Below are positions 25,002 through 31,702 of a DNA stretch of 31,702 nt, one piece after another. The stretch spans positions 1-31,702 of the forward strand of contig JASGFG010000042.1 of NCBI GenBank assembly GCA_047605605.1, written 5' to 3'. This DNA comes from JAATGA01 sp047605605 (GTDB lineage Bacteria > Pseudomonadota > Alphaproteobacteria > Rhodobacterales > Rhodobacteraceae). The position numbers and the translations under genes are program-made. Below the pieces are notes generated by a model that saw only the letters and a program-made list of their open reading frames with translations, ran no database searches and had not been told where the DNA came from. Every line of letters starts with the position of its first letter. The stretch's first letter is position 1.

Positions 25002-25823
25002 ATGTTCCAGCCCGTCCTTCGCAAGACGCCGACGCAGGGCGCCTTTGCCATGCTGGAGCTGATCTTTCACGCCGCCGTCCGCCATGTGCGCAAGTCGCAT
25101 GGCAATGCCGTTCTGGGCCTGGTGATGAGCATCGTGCAGACGCTGGTGATGCTGGGGGTGATGCTGTTCATCTTTCACCTGCTGGGGATGCGGCGCAATA
25201 CGGTGCGCGGCGACTATATGCTGTTCATGATGTCGGGCATCTTCATGTTCATGACGCATGTGAAGTCGATGAACGCCGTCATGCGCTGCGACGGGCCGAC
25301 TTCGGCGATGATGCAGCACGCCCCGATGAACACCATCGTCGCCATCGCCTCGGCCGCGCTTGGCACGCTTTATCTTCAGACGCTGGCGGCAATGGTGATC
25401 CTGTTCGCCTATCATGCCGCGTGGAACCCGATAACCATAGACCAGCCGGTCGGAATGATCGGCATGTTCTTGTTGGCGTGGATCTCCGGTTCCACCCTGG
25501 GGATGATCTTCAAGGCGGCAACCCCCTGGCAGCCCGAGGCCGTGGGGATCATCGGCATGATCTACATGCGCATGAACATGTTCGCGTCGGGAAAGATGTT
25601 CGTCGTCAATACGATGACGCCCCGGCTGCGCGGCTATTTCGACTGGAATCCGCTGTTTCACATCATCGACCAGGAACGGGGCTTCGTCTTTCTGAACTAC
25701 GAGCCGCGCTATACCTCGATCACCTATGTGATCACGGTGGCGGCCGTTTGCCTCGTCATCGGGCTGATGGGCGAGTTCTATACGCGCAAGCATGTCTCGC
25801 GGTCTTGGGGCGCCCGGCGCTAG
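25002..25823 (+). CDS. ABC-2 type polysaccharide export permease (KpsM-like)
   Basis: Integral inner-membrane permease, 273 aa with about six hydrophobic segments (first about 36-62, then about 73-85, 108-160, 166-180, 195-210 and 243-262 as loose ranges). The sequence matches the Rhodobacterales ABC-2 permeases I recall, with MLELIFHAAVRHVRKSHGNA, MSGIFMFMTHVKSM, MMQHAPMNT, FDWNPLFHIIDQERGFVF and LMGEFYTRKH. Such permeases export capsular or other polysaccharide with a KpsT-type ATPase, but no ATPase gene is in the window. ATG 25002 has GAGG at 24992-24995; a GTG at 24963 is less likely. It is divergent from cysQ-kdsB-galU, which could supply its glycan. Confidence 0.87.
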   Translation: MFQPVLRKTPTQGAFAMLELIFHAAVRHVRKSHGNAVLGLVMSIVQTLVMLGVMLFIFHLLGMRRNTVRGDYMLFMMSGIFMFMTHVKSMNAVMRCDGPTSAMMQHAPMNTIVAIASAALGTLYLQTLAAMVILFAYHAAWNPITIDQPVGMIGMFLLAWISGSTLGMIFKAATPWQPEAVGIIGMIYMRMNMFASGKMFVVNTMTPRLRGYFDWNPLFHIIDQERGFVFLNYEPRYTSITYVITVAAVCLVIGLMGEFYTRKHVSRSWGARR

Positions 25824-25880
25824 CGATGCTTCGCAAGGCCTTTGGGCGCAGGGGGATCGCCCCGGGGTCGGCGACAGGGG

Positions 25881-26504
25881 CTACGGGTCCTGTTCGACCA
25901 CCCGCAGCGTCAGGTTGATCCGCCCGCCCTGCGGCAGCAGCCGGGACGATCCGTGGCGCACCCGGTCGATCCCGTGCCAGCACAGGCGCGCCGCCCCGCC
26001 CATGACCAGAACATCGCCGGATTTCAGCCACAGGCTTTCCGTCCCCGCGGCCCGGTCGGTGCCGCCGATGCGGAACAGCGCCTCGTCCCCCAGCGAGATC
26101 GACACGACCGGAAAGGAGAAATCCCCTTCGTCCCGGTCCTGGTGCAGCCCCATCTTGGCCGCCTCGCCATAGAAGTTGACCAGACAGCAATCGGGCATCC
26201 GGTCCGTCTTCGCCACTTGCCGCCAGACCGACAGAACCTGTTCGGGAATGGCGGGCCAGGGTCGCCCCGTCACCGGATGGGTCGCCTGATACCGGTATCC
26301 CCGCCGGTCCGTCACCCAGCCCAGACGGCCCGCGCAGGTCATCCGCACGCTCATCTGCCGCCCGCCCGGCGTGACCGGGGCGTAAAAGGGCGCCTCGGCC
26401 ACGAGGGTGCGCAGGGTATCCACCAGCGAGGCCTGTTCGACCGGGCCCAGCAGCCCCGGCCAGTATCCCGCAGCGCGGATCGTGACAGGCGCTTTTCCGG
26501 TCAT
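25881..26504 (-). CDS. alkB: AlkB-type 2-oxoglutarate/Fe(II)-dependent dioxygenase
   Basis: Oxidative demethylase repairing 1-methyladenine and 3-methylcytosine in alkylated DNA or RNA; 207 aa. The iron ligands are H121-x-D123 (GLHQDRDE) and H177 (CWHGIDRV); R195 in GGRINLTLR is positioned to bind 2-oxoglutarate and N110-F-Y112 matches the conserved NxY motif. MSVRMTCAGRLGW and IPEQVLSVW are also family-typical. ATG 26504 follows GGGGAA on the minus strand; a GTG at 26537 would enter the dnaK promoter region. It is divergent from dnaK and follows the permease tail to tail with a 57-bp gap. No Ada-type regulator is nearby. Confidence 0.94.
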   Translation of the reverse strand: MTGKAPVTIRAAGYWPGLLGPVEQASLVDTLRTLVAEAPFYAPVTPGGRQMSVRMTCAGRLGWVTDRRGYRYQATHPVTGRPWPAIPEQVLSVWRQVAKTDRMPDCCLVNFYGEAAKMGLHQDRDEGDFSFPVVSISLGDEALFRIGGTDRAAGTESLWLKSGDVLVMGGAARLCWHGIDRVRHGSSRLLPQGGRINLTLRVVEQDP

Positions 26505-26549
26505 CGGCAGATTCCCCGCAATTGTCTTGAATGTCACGGCCCCGTGACG

Positions 26550-26578
26550 CTTGCAGGGCGGAAACCCCCTCCTTATAT
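26550..26578 (+). promoter_or_regulatory. dnaK: Sigma-32 heat-shock promoter of dnaK
   Basis: CTTG at 26550-26553 and CTTATAT at 26572-26578 are separated by 18 bp, close to the alphaproteobacterial RpoH consensus (CTTG, 17-18 bp, CYTATNT). It lies 111 bp upstream of the dnaK start. No CIRCE inverted repeat is visible in the leader, so control is probably by RpoH rather than HrcA. Confidence 0.85.
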
Positions 26579-26689
26579 ACCCCCCGAAGCCGGAAGGGCA
26601 GGCCGCCCTGGCCGGATCTCATAGGGATCGGGGACAGGTGCCGGAACGGGCCTTTCCCCACCACATCGCCGAAGGAAGAGGTATAGAAC

Positions 26690-28588
26690 ATGGCCAAAGT
26701 CATCGGGATCGACCTTGGGACGACCAACTCCTGCGTTGCCATCATGGACGGCTCGCAGCCCCGGGTCATCGAAAACTCGGAAGGGGCGCGCACCACCCCC
26801 TCCATCGTCGGGTTCACCGACAATGAGCGTCTGGTCGGACAGGCCGCCAAACGGCAGGCCGTCACCAACGCCGCCAACACCATCTTTGCCGTCAAACGCC
26901 TGATCGGCCGCCGCATCGGCGATGCCGAGGTGGAAAAGGACAAGAAACTTGTCCCCTATGCCATCGTCGACGGCGGCAATGGCGACGCCTGGGTCGAGGT
27001 GCGGGGCGAGAAATATTCGCCCTCGCAGGTGTCGGCCTTCATCCTGCAAAAGATGAAGGAAACCGCCGAGGCCTATCTGGGCGAGCCGGTGACGCAGGCC
27101 GTCATCACGGTGCCCGCCTATTTCAACGACGCGCAACGCCAGGCGACCAAGGACGCGGGCAAGATCGCCGGCCTTGAAGTGCTGCGCATCATCAACGAGC
27201 CGACCGCCGCGGCGCTGGCCTATGGTCTCGACAAGAAGGAATCGAAGACCATCGCCGTCTACGACCTTGGCGGCGGCACCTTCGACATCACCATCCTGGA
27301 AATCGACGACGGGCTGTTCGAGGTCAAATCCACCAACGGGGACACGTTCCTGGGCGGTGAAGATTTCGACATGCGCATCGTCAACTATCTGGCCGACGAG
27401 TTCAAAAAGGAACACGGGGTCGACCTGACGCTGGACAAGATGGCGCTGCAGCGCCTGAAAGAGGCGGCGGAAAAGGCCAAGATCGAACTGTCCTCTGCCT
27501 CGCAGACCGAGATCAACCAGCCGTTCATCTCGATGGACAAGAACACCGGCCAGCCGCTGCACCTGGTGGTCAAGCTGACCCGTGCGAAACTGGAATCGCT
27601 GGTCGACGACCTGATCAAGCGGTCGATGAAGCCCTGTGCCGCCGCGCTGAAAGACGCGGGCGTCTCGGTTTCGGACATCGACGAGGTGGTTCTGGTCGGC
27701 GGCATGACCCGGATGCCCCGCGTGGTCGAGGAAGTGACCAAGTTCTTCGGCAAGGAACCGCACAAGGGTGTGAACCCCGATGAGGTCGTGGCCGCCGGTG
27801 CCGCCATTCAGGCGGGCGTTCTGCAAGGCGACGTGAAGGACGTGGTTCTGCTGGACGTGACGCCCCTGTCCTTGGGTATCGAGACGCTGGGCGGCGTGTT
27901 CACCCGGCTGATCGACCGCAACACCACGATCCCGACGAAGAAGTCGCAGATCTTCTCCACCGCCGAGGACAACCAGAACGCCGTGACGATCCGCGTGTTC
28001 CAGGGCGAGCGCGAGATGGCGGCCGACAACAAGATGCTGGGCCAGTTCAACCTTGAAAACATCCCGCCCGCGCCGCGCGGCCTGCCGCAGATCGAAGTGA
28101 CCTTCGACATCGACGCGAACGGCATCGTCTCGGTCAAGGCGAAAGACAAGGGCACAAACAAGGAACAGCAGATCACCATCCAGGCCTCGGGTGGTCTGTC
28201 CGACGAGGACATCGAAAAGATGGTCCGCGACGCCGAGGCGAATGCCGAGGCCGACAAGGCCCGCCGCGAACTGGTCGAGGCGAAGAACCAGGGCGAAAGC
28301 CTGATCCATTCGACGAAGAAATCCCTGTCGGAACATTCCGACAAGGTGGACCCGTCGACGGTCGAGGCGATCGAACTGGCGATGAGCCCGCTGGAAGACG
28401 CGCTGAAAGGCGAGGATGTCGGCAAGATCCGTTCGGGGATGCAGAACCTGACCGAAGCCGCGATGAAGCTGGGCGAGGCCATCTACAAGGCGCAACAGGC
28501 CGACGGCGATGCCGATGCCCCGCGCGACGTGGATGACGAGATCGTCGATGCCGATTTCGAGGATCTGGGCGAAAACAAGCGGAAGTAA
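26690..28588 (+). CDS. dnaK: Chaperone DnaK (Hsp70)
   Basis: ATP-driven Hsp70 chaperone working with DnaJ and GrpE in folding and heat-shock control; 632 aa, normal for alphaproteobacteria. Hsp70 signatures are IDLGTTNS (7-14), VYDLGGGTFDITILEI (about residue 190) and VVLVGGMTRMPRV (about residue 335). The substrate domain begins around DVTPLSLGIETLGG, and the C-terminus ends with the conserved acidic tail DEIVDADFEDLGENKRK. ATG 26690 is preceded by GAAGGAAGAGG. It is driven by the sigma-32 promoter at 26550-26578; dnaJ follows after 66 bp with a stem-loop between. grpE is not in the window. Confidence 0.99.
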   Translation: MAKVIGIDLGTTNSCVAIMDGSQPRVIENSEGARTTPSIVGFTDNERLVGQAAKRQAVTNAANTIFAVKRLIGRRIGDAEVEKDKKLVPYAIVDGGNGDAWVEVRGEKYSPSQVSAFILQKMKETAEAYLGEPVTQAVITVPAYFNDAQRQATKDAGKIAGLEVLRIINEPTAAALAYGLDKKESKTIAVYDLGGGTFDITILEIDDGLFEVKSTNGDTFLGGEDFDMRIVNYLADEFKKEHGVDLTLDKMALQRLKEAAEKAKIELSSASQTEINQPFISMDKNTGQPLHLVVKLTRAKLESLVDDLIKRSMKPCAAALKDAGVSVSDIDEVVLVGGMTRMPRVVEEVTKFFGKEPHKGVNPDEVVAAGAAIQAGVLQGDVKDVVLLDVTPLSLGIETLGGVFTRLIDRNTTIPTKKSQIFSTAEDNQNAVTIRVFQGEREMAADNKMLGQFNLENIPPAPRGLPQIEVTFDIDANGIVSVKAKDKGTNKEQQITIQASGGLSDEDIEKMVRDAEANAEADKARRELVEAKNQGESLIHSTKKSLSEHSDKVDPSTVEAIELAMSPLEDALKGEDVGKIRSGMQNLTEAAMKLGEAIYKAQQADGDADAPRDVDDEIVDADFEDLGENKRK

Positions 28589-28599
28589 GACCGCGTGAC

Positions 28600-28638
28600 A
28601 CCGGTGGGGCGGTCCGGCGACGGGCCGCCCCTTCCGGT
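28600..28638 (+). terminator. Long stem-loop between dnaK and dnaJ
   Basis: A 10-bp inner stem (28606-28615 with 28622-28631, one G-U pair) and a 5-bp outer stem (ACCGG 28600-28604 with CCGGT 28634-28638) form a hairpin of about 15 bp in the 66-bp gap. Only TT follows, so it likely acts as a partial terminator or a stabiliser of dnaK mRNA, keeping DnaJ below DnaK; this is inference. Confidence 0.65.
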
Positions 28639-28654
28639 TTGAGGGGATGCACTC

Positions 28655-29806
28655 GTGGCAAAACGTGACTACTACGAAACCCTCGGCGTGGCCCGCGGCG
28701 CTTCGGCGGACGAGATCAAGAAGGGCTATCGCGCCAAGGCGAAGGAGCTTCACCCCGACCGCAATGCCGACAATCCCGAGGCCGAGACCCAGTTCAAGGA
28801 AGTGAACGAGGCCTATGACGTGTTGAAGGATGCCGACAAGAAGGCAGCCTATGACCGTTTCGGCCACGCAGCCTTCGAGGGCGGAATGGGCGGCGGCGGG
28901 GCCGGCCCGCGCGGCGGATTCACCGGCAACGGCGATTTCGCATCCGCCTTTTCCGACGTGTTCGAGGATCTGTTCGGCGATTTCATGGGCGGGCGGGGCG
29001 GCCAGGCCCGCAGCCGCGCGCAACGCGGATCGGACCTGCGCTATAACCTGCGCGTCTCGCTGGAAGAGGCGTTTTCCGGCGTGCAGAAGACGATCAACGT
29101 GCCCACCTCGGTGACTTGCGACACCTGCCACGGCACTGGCGCCGAGGGCGGGGCCGAACCCGTCACCTGCCCCACCTGTTCGGGCATGGGCAAGGTGCGC
29201 GCGCAGCAAGGCTTTTTCACCGTGGAACGCACCTGCCCCACCTGCAACGGCGCGGGCCAGATCGTCAAGAACCCCTGCAAGGTCTGCCATGGCGCGGGCC
29301 GGGTGGAAAAGGACCGCTCGCTGTCGGTGAACATCCCCGCCGGGGTGGAAACCGGCACCCGCATCCGCTTGGCGGGCGAGGGCGAGGCCGGGATGCGCGG
29401 CGGGCCCTCGGGCGACCTTTACATCTTTATCGAGGTGAAGGATCACGCCATCTTCCAGCGCGACGGAGTCAGCCTGTTCTGCCGCGTGCCGATTCCGGTG
29501 ACGACGGCCGCCCTTGGCGGCGAGGTCGAGGTGCCGACCATCGACGGCGGCCGCAGCCGGGTCAAGGTGCCCGCCGGCAGCCAGACCGGCAAGCAGATGC
29601 GCCTGCGCAGCAAGGGGATGCCCGCGCTGCGCGGCGGCGGCACCGGCGACATGCTGATCGAGCTGGCGGTGGAAACCCCGGTGAACCTGACCGCGCGGCA
29701 AAAGGAACTGCTGCGCGAATTCGAGAGCCTTTCGGCGGACAACAACCCGGAAGGGTCGTCGTTCTTTTCCAAGGTGAAAGGCTTCTGGGACGGCCGGAAA
29801 GGCTGA
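28655..29806 (+). CDS. dnaJ: Chaperone DnaJ (Hsp40)
   Basis: Co-chaperone that stimulates DnaK ATPase and delivers substrates; 383 aa. The J domain (about 1-70) has H33-P-D35; a Gly/Phe-rich linker follows (GGMGGGGAGPRGGF); the zinc-finger domain has four CxxCxGxG repeats (CDTCHGTG, CPTCSGMG, CPTCNGAG, CKVCHGAG); the C-terminal substrate domain includes GDLYIFIEVKDHAIFQRDG. The start is GTG 28655 with GAGGGG at 28641-28646. It is cotranscribed with dnaK and ends at the terminator 29883-29909. Confidence 0.98.
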   Translation: MAKRDYYETLGVARGASADEIKKGYRAKAKELHPDRNADNPEAETQFKEVNEAYDVLKDADKKAAYDRFGHAAFEGGMGGGGAGPRGGFTGNGDFASAFSDVFEDLFGDFMGGRGGQARSRAQRGSDLRYNLRVSLEEAFSGVQKTINVPTSVTCDTCHGTGAEGGAEPVTCPTCSGMGKVRAQQGFFTVERTCPTCNGAGQIVKNPCKVCHGAGRVEKDRSLSVNIPAGVETGTRIRLAGEGEAGMRGGPSGDLYIFIEVKDHAIFQRDGVSLFCRVPIPVTTAALGGEVEVPTIDGGRSRVKVPAGSQTGKQMRLRSKGMPALRGGGTGDMLIELAVETPVNLTARQKELLREFESLSADNNPEGSSFFSKVKGFWDGRKG

Positions 29807-29882
29807 ACCCCAGCAGGGCGGGCATTCGCGACCATCGCGGCAGAAACCCACCCCGCAATGATGCAGCGGTCAGAATCAGGAC

Positions 29883-29909
29883 AGGGGATAACATCGTGTT
29901 ATCCCCTTT
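29883..29909 (+). terminator. Terminator after dnaJ
   Basis: A perfect 11-bp stem, AGGGGATAACA (29883-29893) with TGTTATCCCCT (29897-29907), a TCG loop and TTTC after it, 76 bp beyond the dnaJ stop. It separates the chaperone operon from the next gene. Confidence 0.85.
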
Positions 29910-29974
29910 CTGATCTGCGCATTTGCCGTCACCGCCGGGTTCTGCGACCATCGACCCGCAAGAGAGAGATGCGC

Positions 29975-31702
29975 ATGAAAACCTCGATCGCGACGGTTTC
30001 GATTTCGGGCACCTTCACCGAAAAGCTGGCCGCGATCCAGGCGGCGGGCTTTGACGGGATCGAGATCTTCGAGCAGGATTTCCTCGCCTCGGATTTCACC
30101 CCGCGCGAGGTGGGGCGCATGGTGCGCGACCACGGGCTGGAGATCACGCTGTTCCAGCCGTTCCGCGATTTCGAGGGCCTGCCCGAACCGCTGCGCAGCC
30201 GTGCCTTTGCCCGGGCGCGGGCCAAGTTCGACCTGATGGCGGAACTGGGCACCGATCTGGTGCTGTTCTGTTCCTCGGTCCACCCCGAGGCGCTTGGCGG
30301 CATCGACCGCGCCGCCGACGATTTCCGCGAACTGGGCGGCATCGCGGCCGAGCGCGGCATCCGCGTGGGATACGAGGCCCTGTGCTGGGGCCGCCATGTC
30401 AACGACCACCGCGATGCGTGGGAGGTGGTGCGCCGCGCCGATCATCCGAACATCGGCCTGATCCTGGACAGTTTCCATACCCTGGGCCGCAAGGTCGACC
30501 CCGAGACGATCCGGCGCATCCCCGGCGACCGGATCTTTTTCGTCCAGTTGGCCGATGCGCCCGCCATCGACATGGACCTGCTGTATTGGTCGCGCCATTT
30601 CCGCAACATGCCGGGCGAGGGCGATCTGGACGTGACCGCCTTTACCCGCGCCGTCATGGCCACCGGCTATGCCGGGCCGCTGAGCCTTGAGATCTTCAAT
30701 GACCAGTTCCGTGCCGGTCTGCCGCGGCTGGTGGCGCAGGACGGGCACCGCAGTCTGGTCGCCCTGGCCGACCGGGTGCGCCGGGCCGAGCCCAGCCTGA
30801 AGATCGACCTGCCCGCCTTTCCCCCTCCGATGCCGGTGGAAGGGGTGGAGTTCATCGAGTTTGCCACCAGCCCCGAAGATGCGCCCCCGCTGGAGACCCT
30901 GCTGACCGCGGCCGGCTTCAGCCCCGCGGGGCGGCATCTGTCAAAGCAGGTGACGCTGTGGCGGCAGGGCGGCGTCAACCTGCTGGTCAACTCCGAGGCA
31001 GAGGGTTTTGCCCACAGCGCCTGGGTGACGCATGGCACCGGCGTGTCCGAGGTGGGGCTGATGGTGCCGGATGCGCAGGCCACCCATGCGCGCGCGGTCG
31101 CATTGGGCGCAGAGCCGCATACCGGCGCCCATGCCCGGACCGAGCTGGACATCCCCGCCATCCGCGGCGTGGGCGGCAGCCTGATCCGCCTGCTGGACCG
31201 CGGGTCGGACCTGGCCCGGATCTGGGAGGTCGACTTTACCGTCGACGACCCCGCACCGCAGGGCGCAGGCCTCGTCAGGGTGGACCATCTGGCGCAGACC
31301 ATGGCCTATGACGAGATGCTGAGCTGGTCGTTGTTCTACACCACCATCTTTCCGGCCCGCAAAACCCCGATGGTCGATGTGGTCGACCCCGACGGTCTCG
31401 TGCGATCGCAGGCGGTCGAGACGGGCGCCTTGCGCATCACCCTGAACGGGGCCGAGGCGCGGCGAACCCTGGCCGGGCGGTTCATCGAGGAAACCTTCGG
31501 CTCCTCGGTCCAGCACATCGCCTTTGCAAGCGATGACATCTTTGCCACCGCGGCGGCGATGGCGGCGCGGGGATTTCCGTTCCTGAAGATCGGCGCGAAC
31601 TATTACGACGACGTTCAGGCCCGATTCGGGTTGGAGCCGGCCCTGAAGGCGCGGATGCGCGCCCACAACATCATGTATGACGAGGATGCCGGCGGCCAAT
31701 TC
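29975..31702 (+). CDS. quiC: 3-dehydroshikimate dehydratase fused to an HPPD-like domain (partial)
   Basis: Predicted conversion of 3-dehydroshikimate to protocatechuate, linking quinate/shikimate use to the beta-ketoadipate pathway. 576 codons are present and the frame runs off the window end. The N-terminal xylose-isomerase-like TIM barrel (about 1-265) carries the metal set E134 (GYEALCWGRH), D165 (LILDSFHTLG), Q191 (FFVQLADAP) and E239 (LSLEIFND), as I recall for QuiC1-type enzymes. The C-terminal part (from about 290) resembles 4-hydroxyphenylpyruvate dioxygenase, with His ligands in VDHLAQTM and VQHIAFASDDI; the last ligand would lie beyond the edge. ATG 29975 is chosen, with GAGAG before it; ATG 29969 is in frame and possible. 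No pathway neighbours are visible. Confidence 0.87.
   Translation, partial: MKTSIATVSISGTFTEKLAAIQAAGFDGIEIFEQDFLASDFTPREVGRMVRDHGLEITLFQPFRDFEGLPEPLRSRAFARARAKFDLMAELGTDLVLFCSSVHPEALGGIDRAADDFRELGGIAAERGIRVGYEALCWGRHVNDHRDAWEVVRRADHPNIGLILDSFHTLGRKVDPETIRRIPGDRIFFVQLADAPAIDMDLLYWSRHFRNMPGEGDLDVTAFTRAVMATGYAGPLSLEIFNDQFRAGLPRLVAQDGHRSLVALADRVRRAEPSLKIDLPAFPPPMPVEGVEFIEFATSPEDAPPLETLLTAAGFSPAGRHLSKQVTLWRQGGVNLLVNSEAEGFAHSAWVTHGTGVSEVGLMVPDAQATHARAVALGAEPHTGAHARTELDIPAIRGVGGSLIRLLDRGSDLARIWEVDFTVDDPAPQGAGLVRVDHLAQTMAYDEMLSWSLFYTTIFPARKTPMVDVVDPDGLVRSQAVETGALRITLNGAEARRTLAGRFIEETFGSSVQHIAFASDDIFATAAAMAARGFPFLKIGANYYDDVQARFGLEPALKARMRAHNIMYDEDAGGQF

Noticed and set aside
26573..29851. A 1092-codon open frame antisense to dnaK-dnaJ
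   Set aside because: It mirrors two highly conserved genes, and its His/Arg/Gly-rich translation has no domain. Codon bias in high-GC DNA commonly leaves such antisense frames open.

Overview
The window is high-GC DNA with dense, often overlapping genes and long antisense shadow ORFs. Its gene orders and protein types (kdsD-lptC-lptA-lptB-hpf-ptsN with no rpoN, a DUF2794 protein, an IalB-like secreted protein, DUF5927 glycosyltransferase, long-form HPF, sigma-32 promoter with a CTTATAT -10) point to an alphaproteobacterium of the order Rhodobacterales, perhaps near Paracoccus or Rhodobacter. The genus is inferred from memory of families, not from a search. I see no rRNA, tRNA, CRISPR array, insertion sequence or prophage; most of the window looks like stable chromosome.

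Layout. 69-3613 (+): a four-gene exported set made of a Tat-type amidohydrolase with a Cys-rich N-terminus, an outer-membrane barrel, a secreted Ntn-type linear amide hydrolase and a small lipoprotein. A 412-bp gap without a gene follows. 4026-5591: purU and, convergent, a beta-carbonic anhydrase, sharing a strong terminator. 5714-8381 (+): a small helical protein, an M17 aminopeptidase interrupted by a frameshift, and an NlpC/P60 hydrolase whose start overlaps the aminopeptidase stop. 8389-9959 (-): DUF2794 and an AnsA-type asparaginase. 10136-12001 (+): IalB-like protein, terminator, rlmN.

12097-16836 (+): RNase D, then the envelope operon kdsD-lptC-lptA-lptB (KDO precursor synthesis and LPS transport), then hpf and ptsN (ribosome hibernation and PTS-Ntr). 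16824-24869 (-): a surface-glycan block. Reading from its 5' end: cysQ, kdsB, galU, a family-2 glycosyltransferase, its paralogue, a GT14/DUF5927 glycosyltransferase, and a long NodH-like sulfotransferase with two candidate sulfotransferase regions. GalU supplies UDP-glucose, KdsB supplies CMP-KDO, the transferases would build a glycan, the sulfotransferase would sulfate it from PAPS, and CysQ would remove the PAP by-product. This is the most interesting region, and the combined pathway is inference. A KpsM-like ABC-2 permease (25002-25823, +) lies divergent to it, without an ATPase.

25881-26504 (-): alkB, divergent from dnaK-dnaJ (26690-29806), which has a near-consensus alphaproteobacterial sigma-32 promoter, an intercistronic hairpin and a terminator. 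The window ends inside a dehydroshikimate-dehydratase/HPPD-like fusion gene (29975 onward, +), cut by the window edge. The first 68 bases hold only the leader of the first gene.
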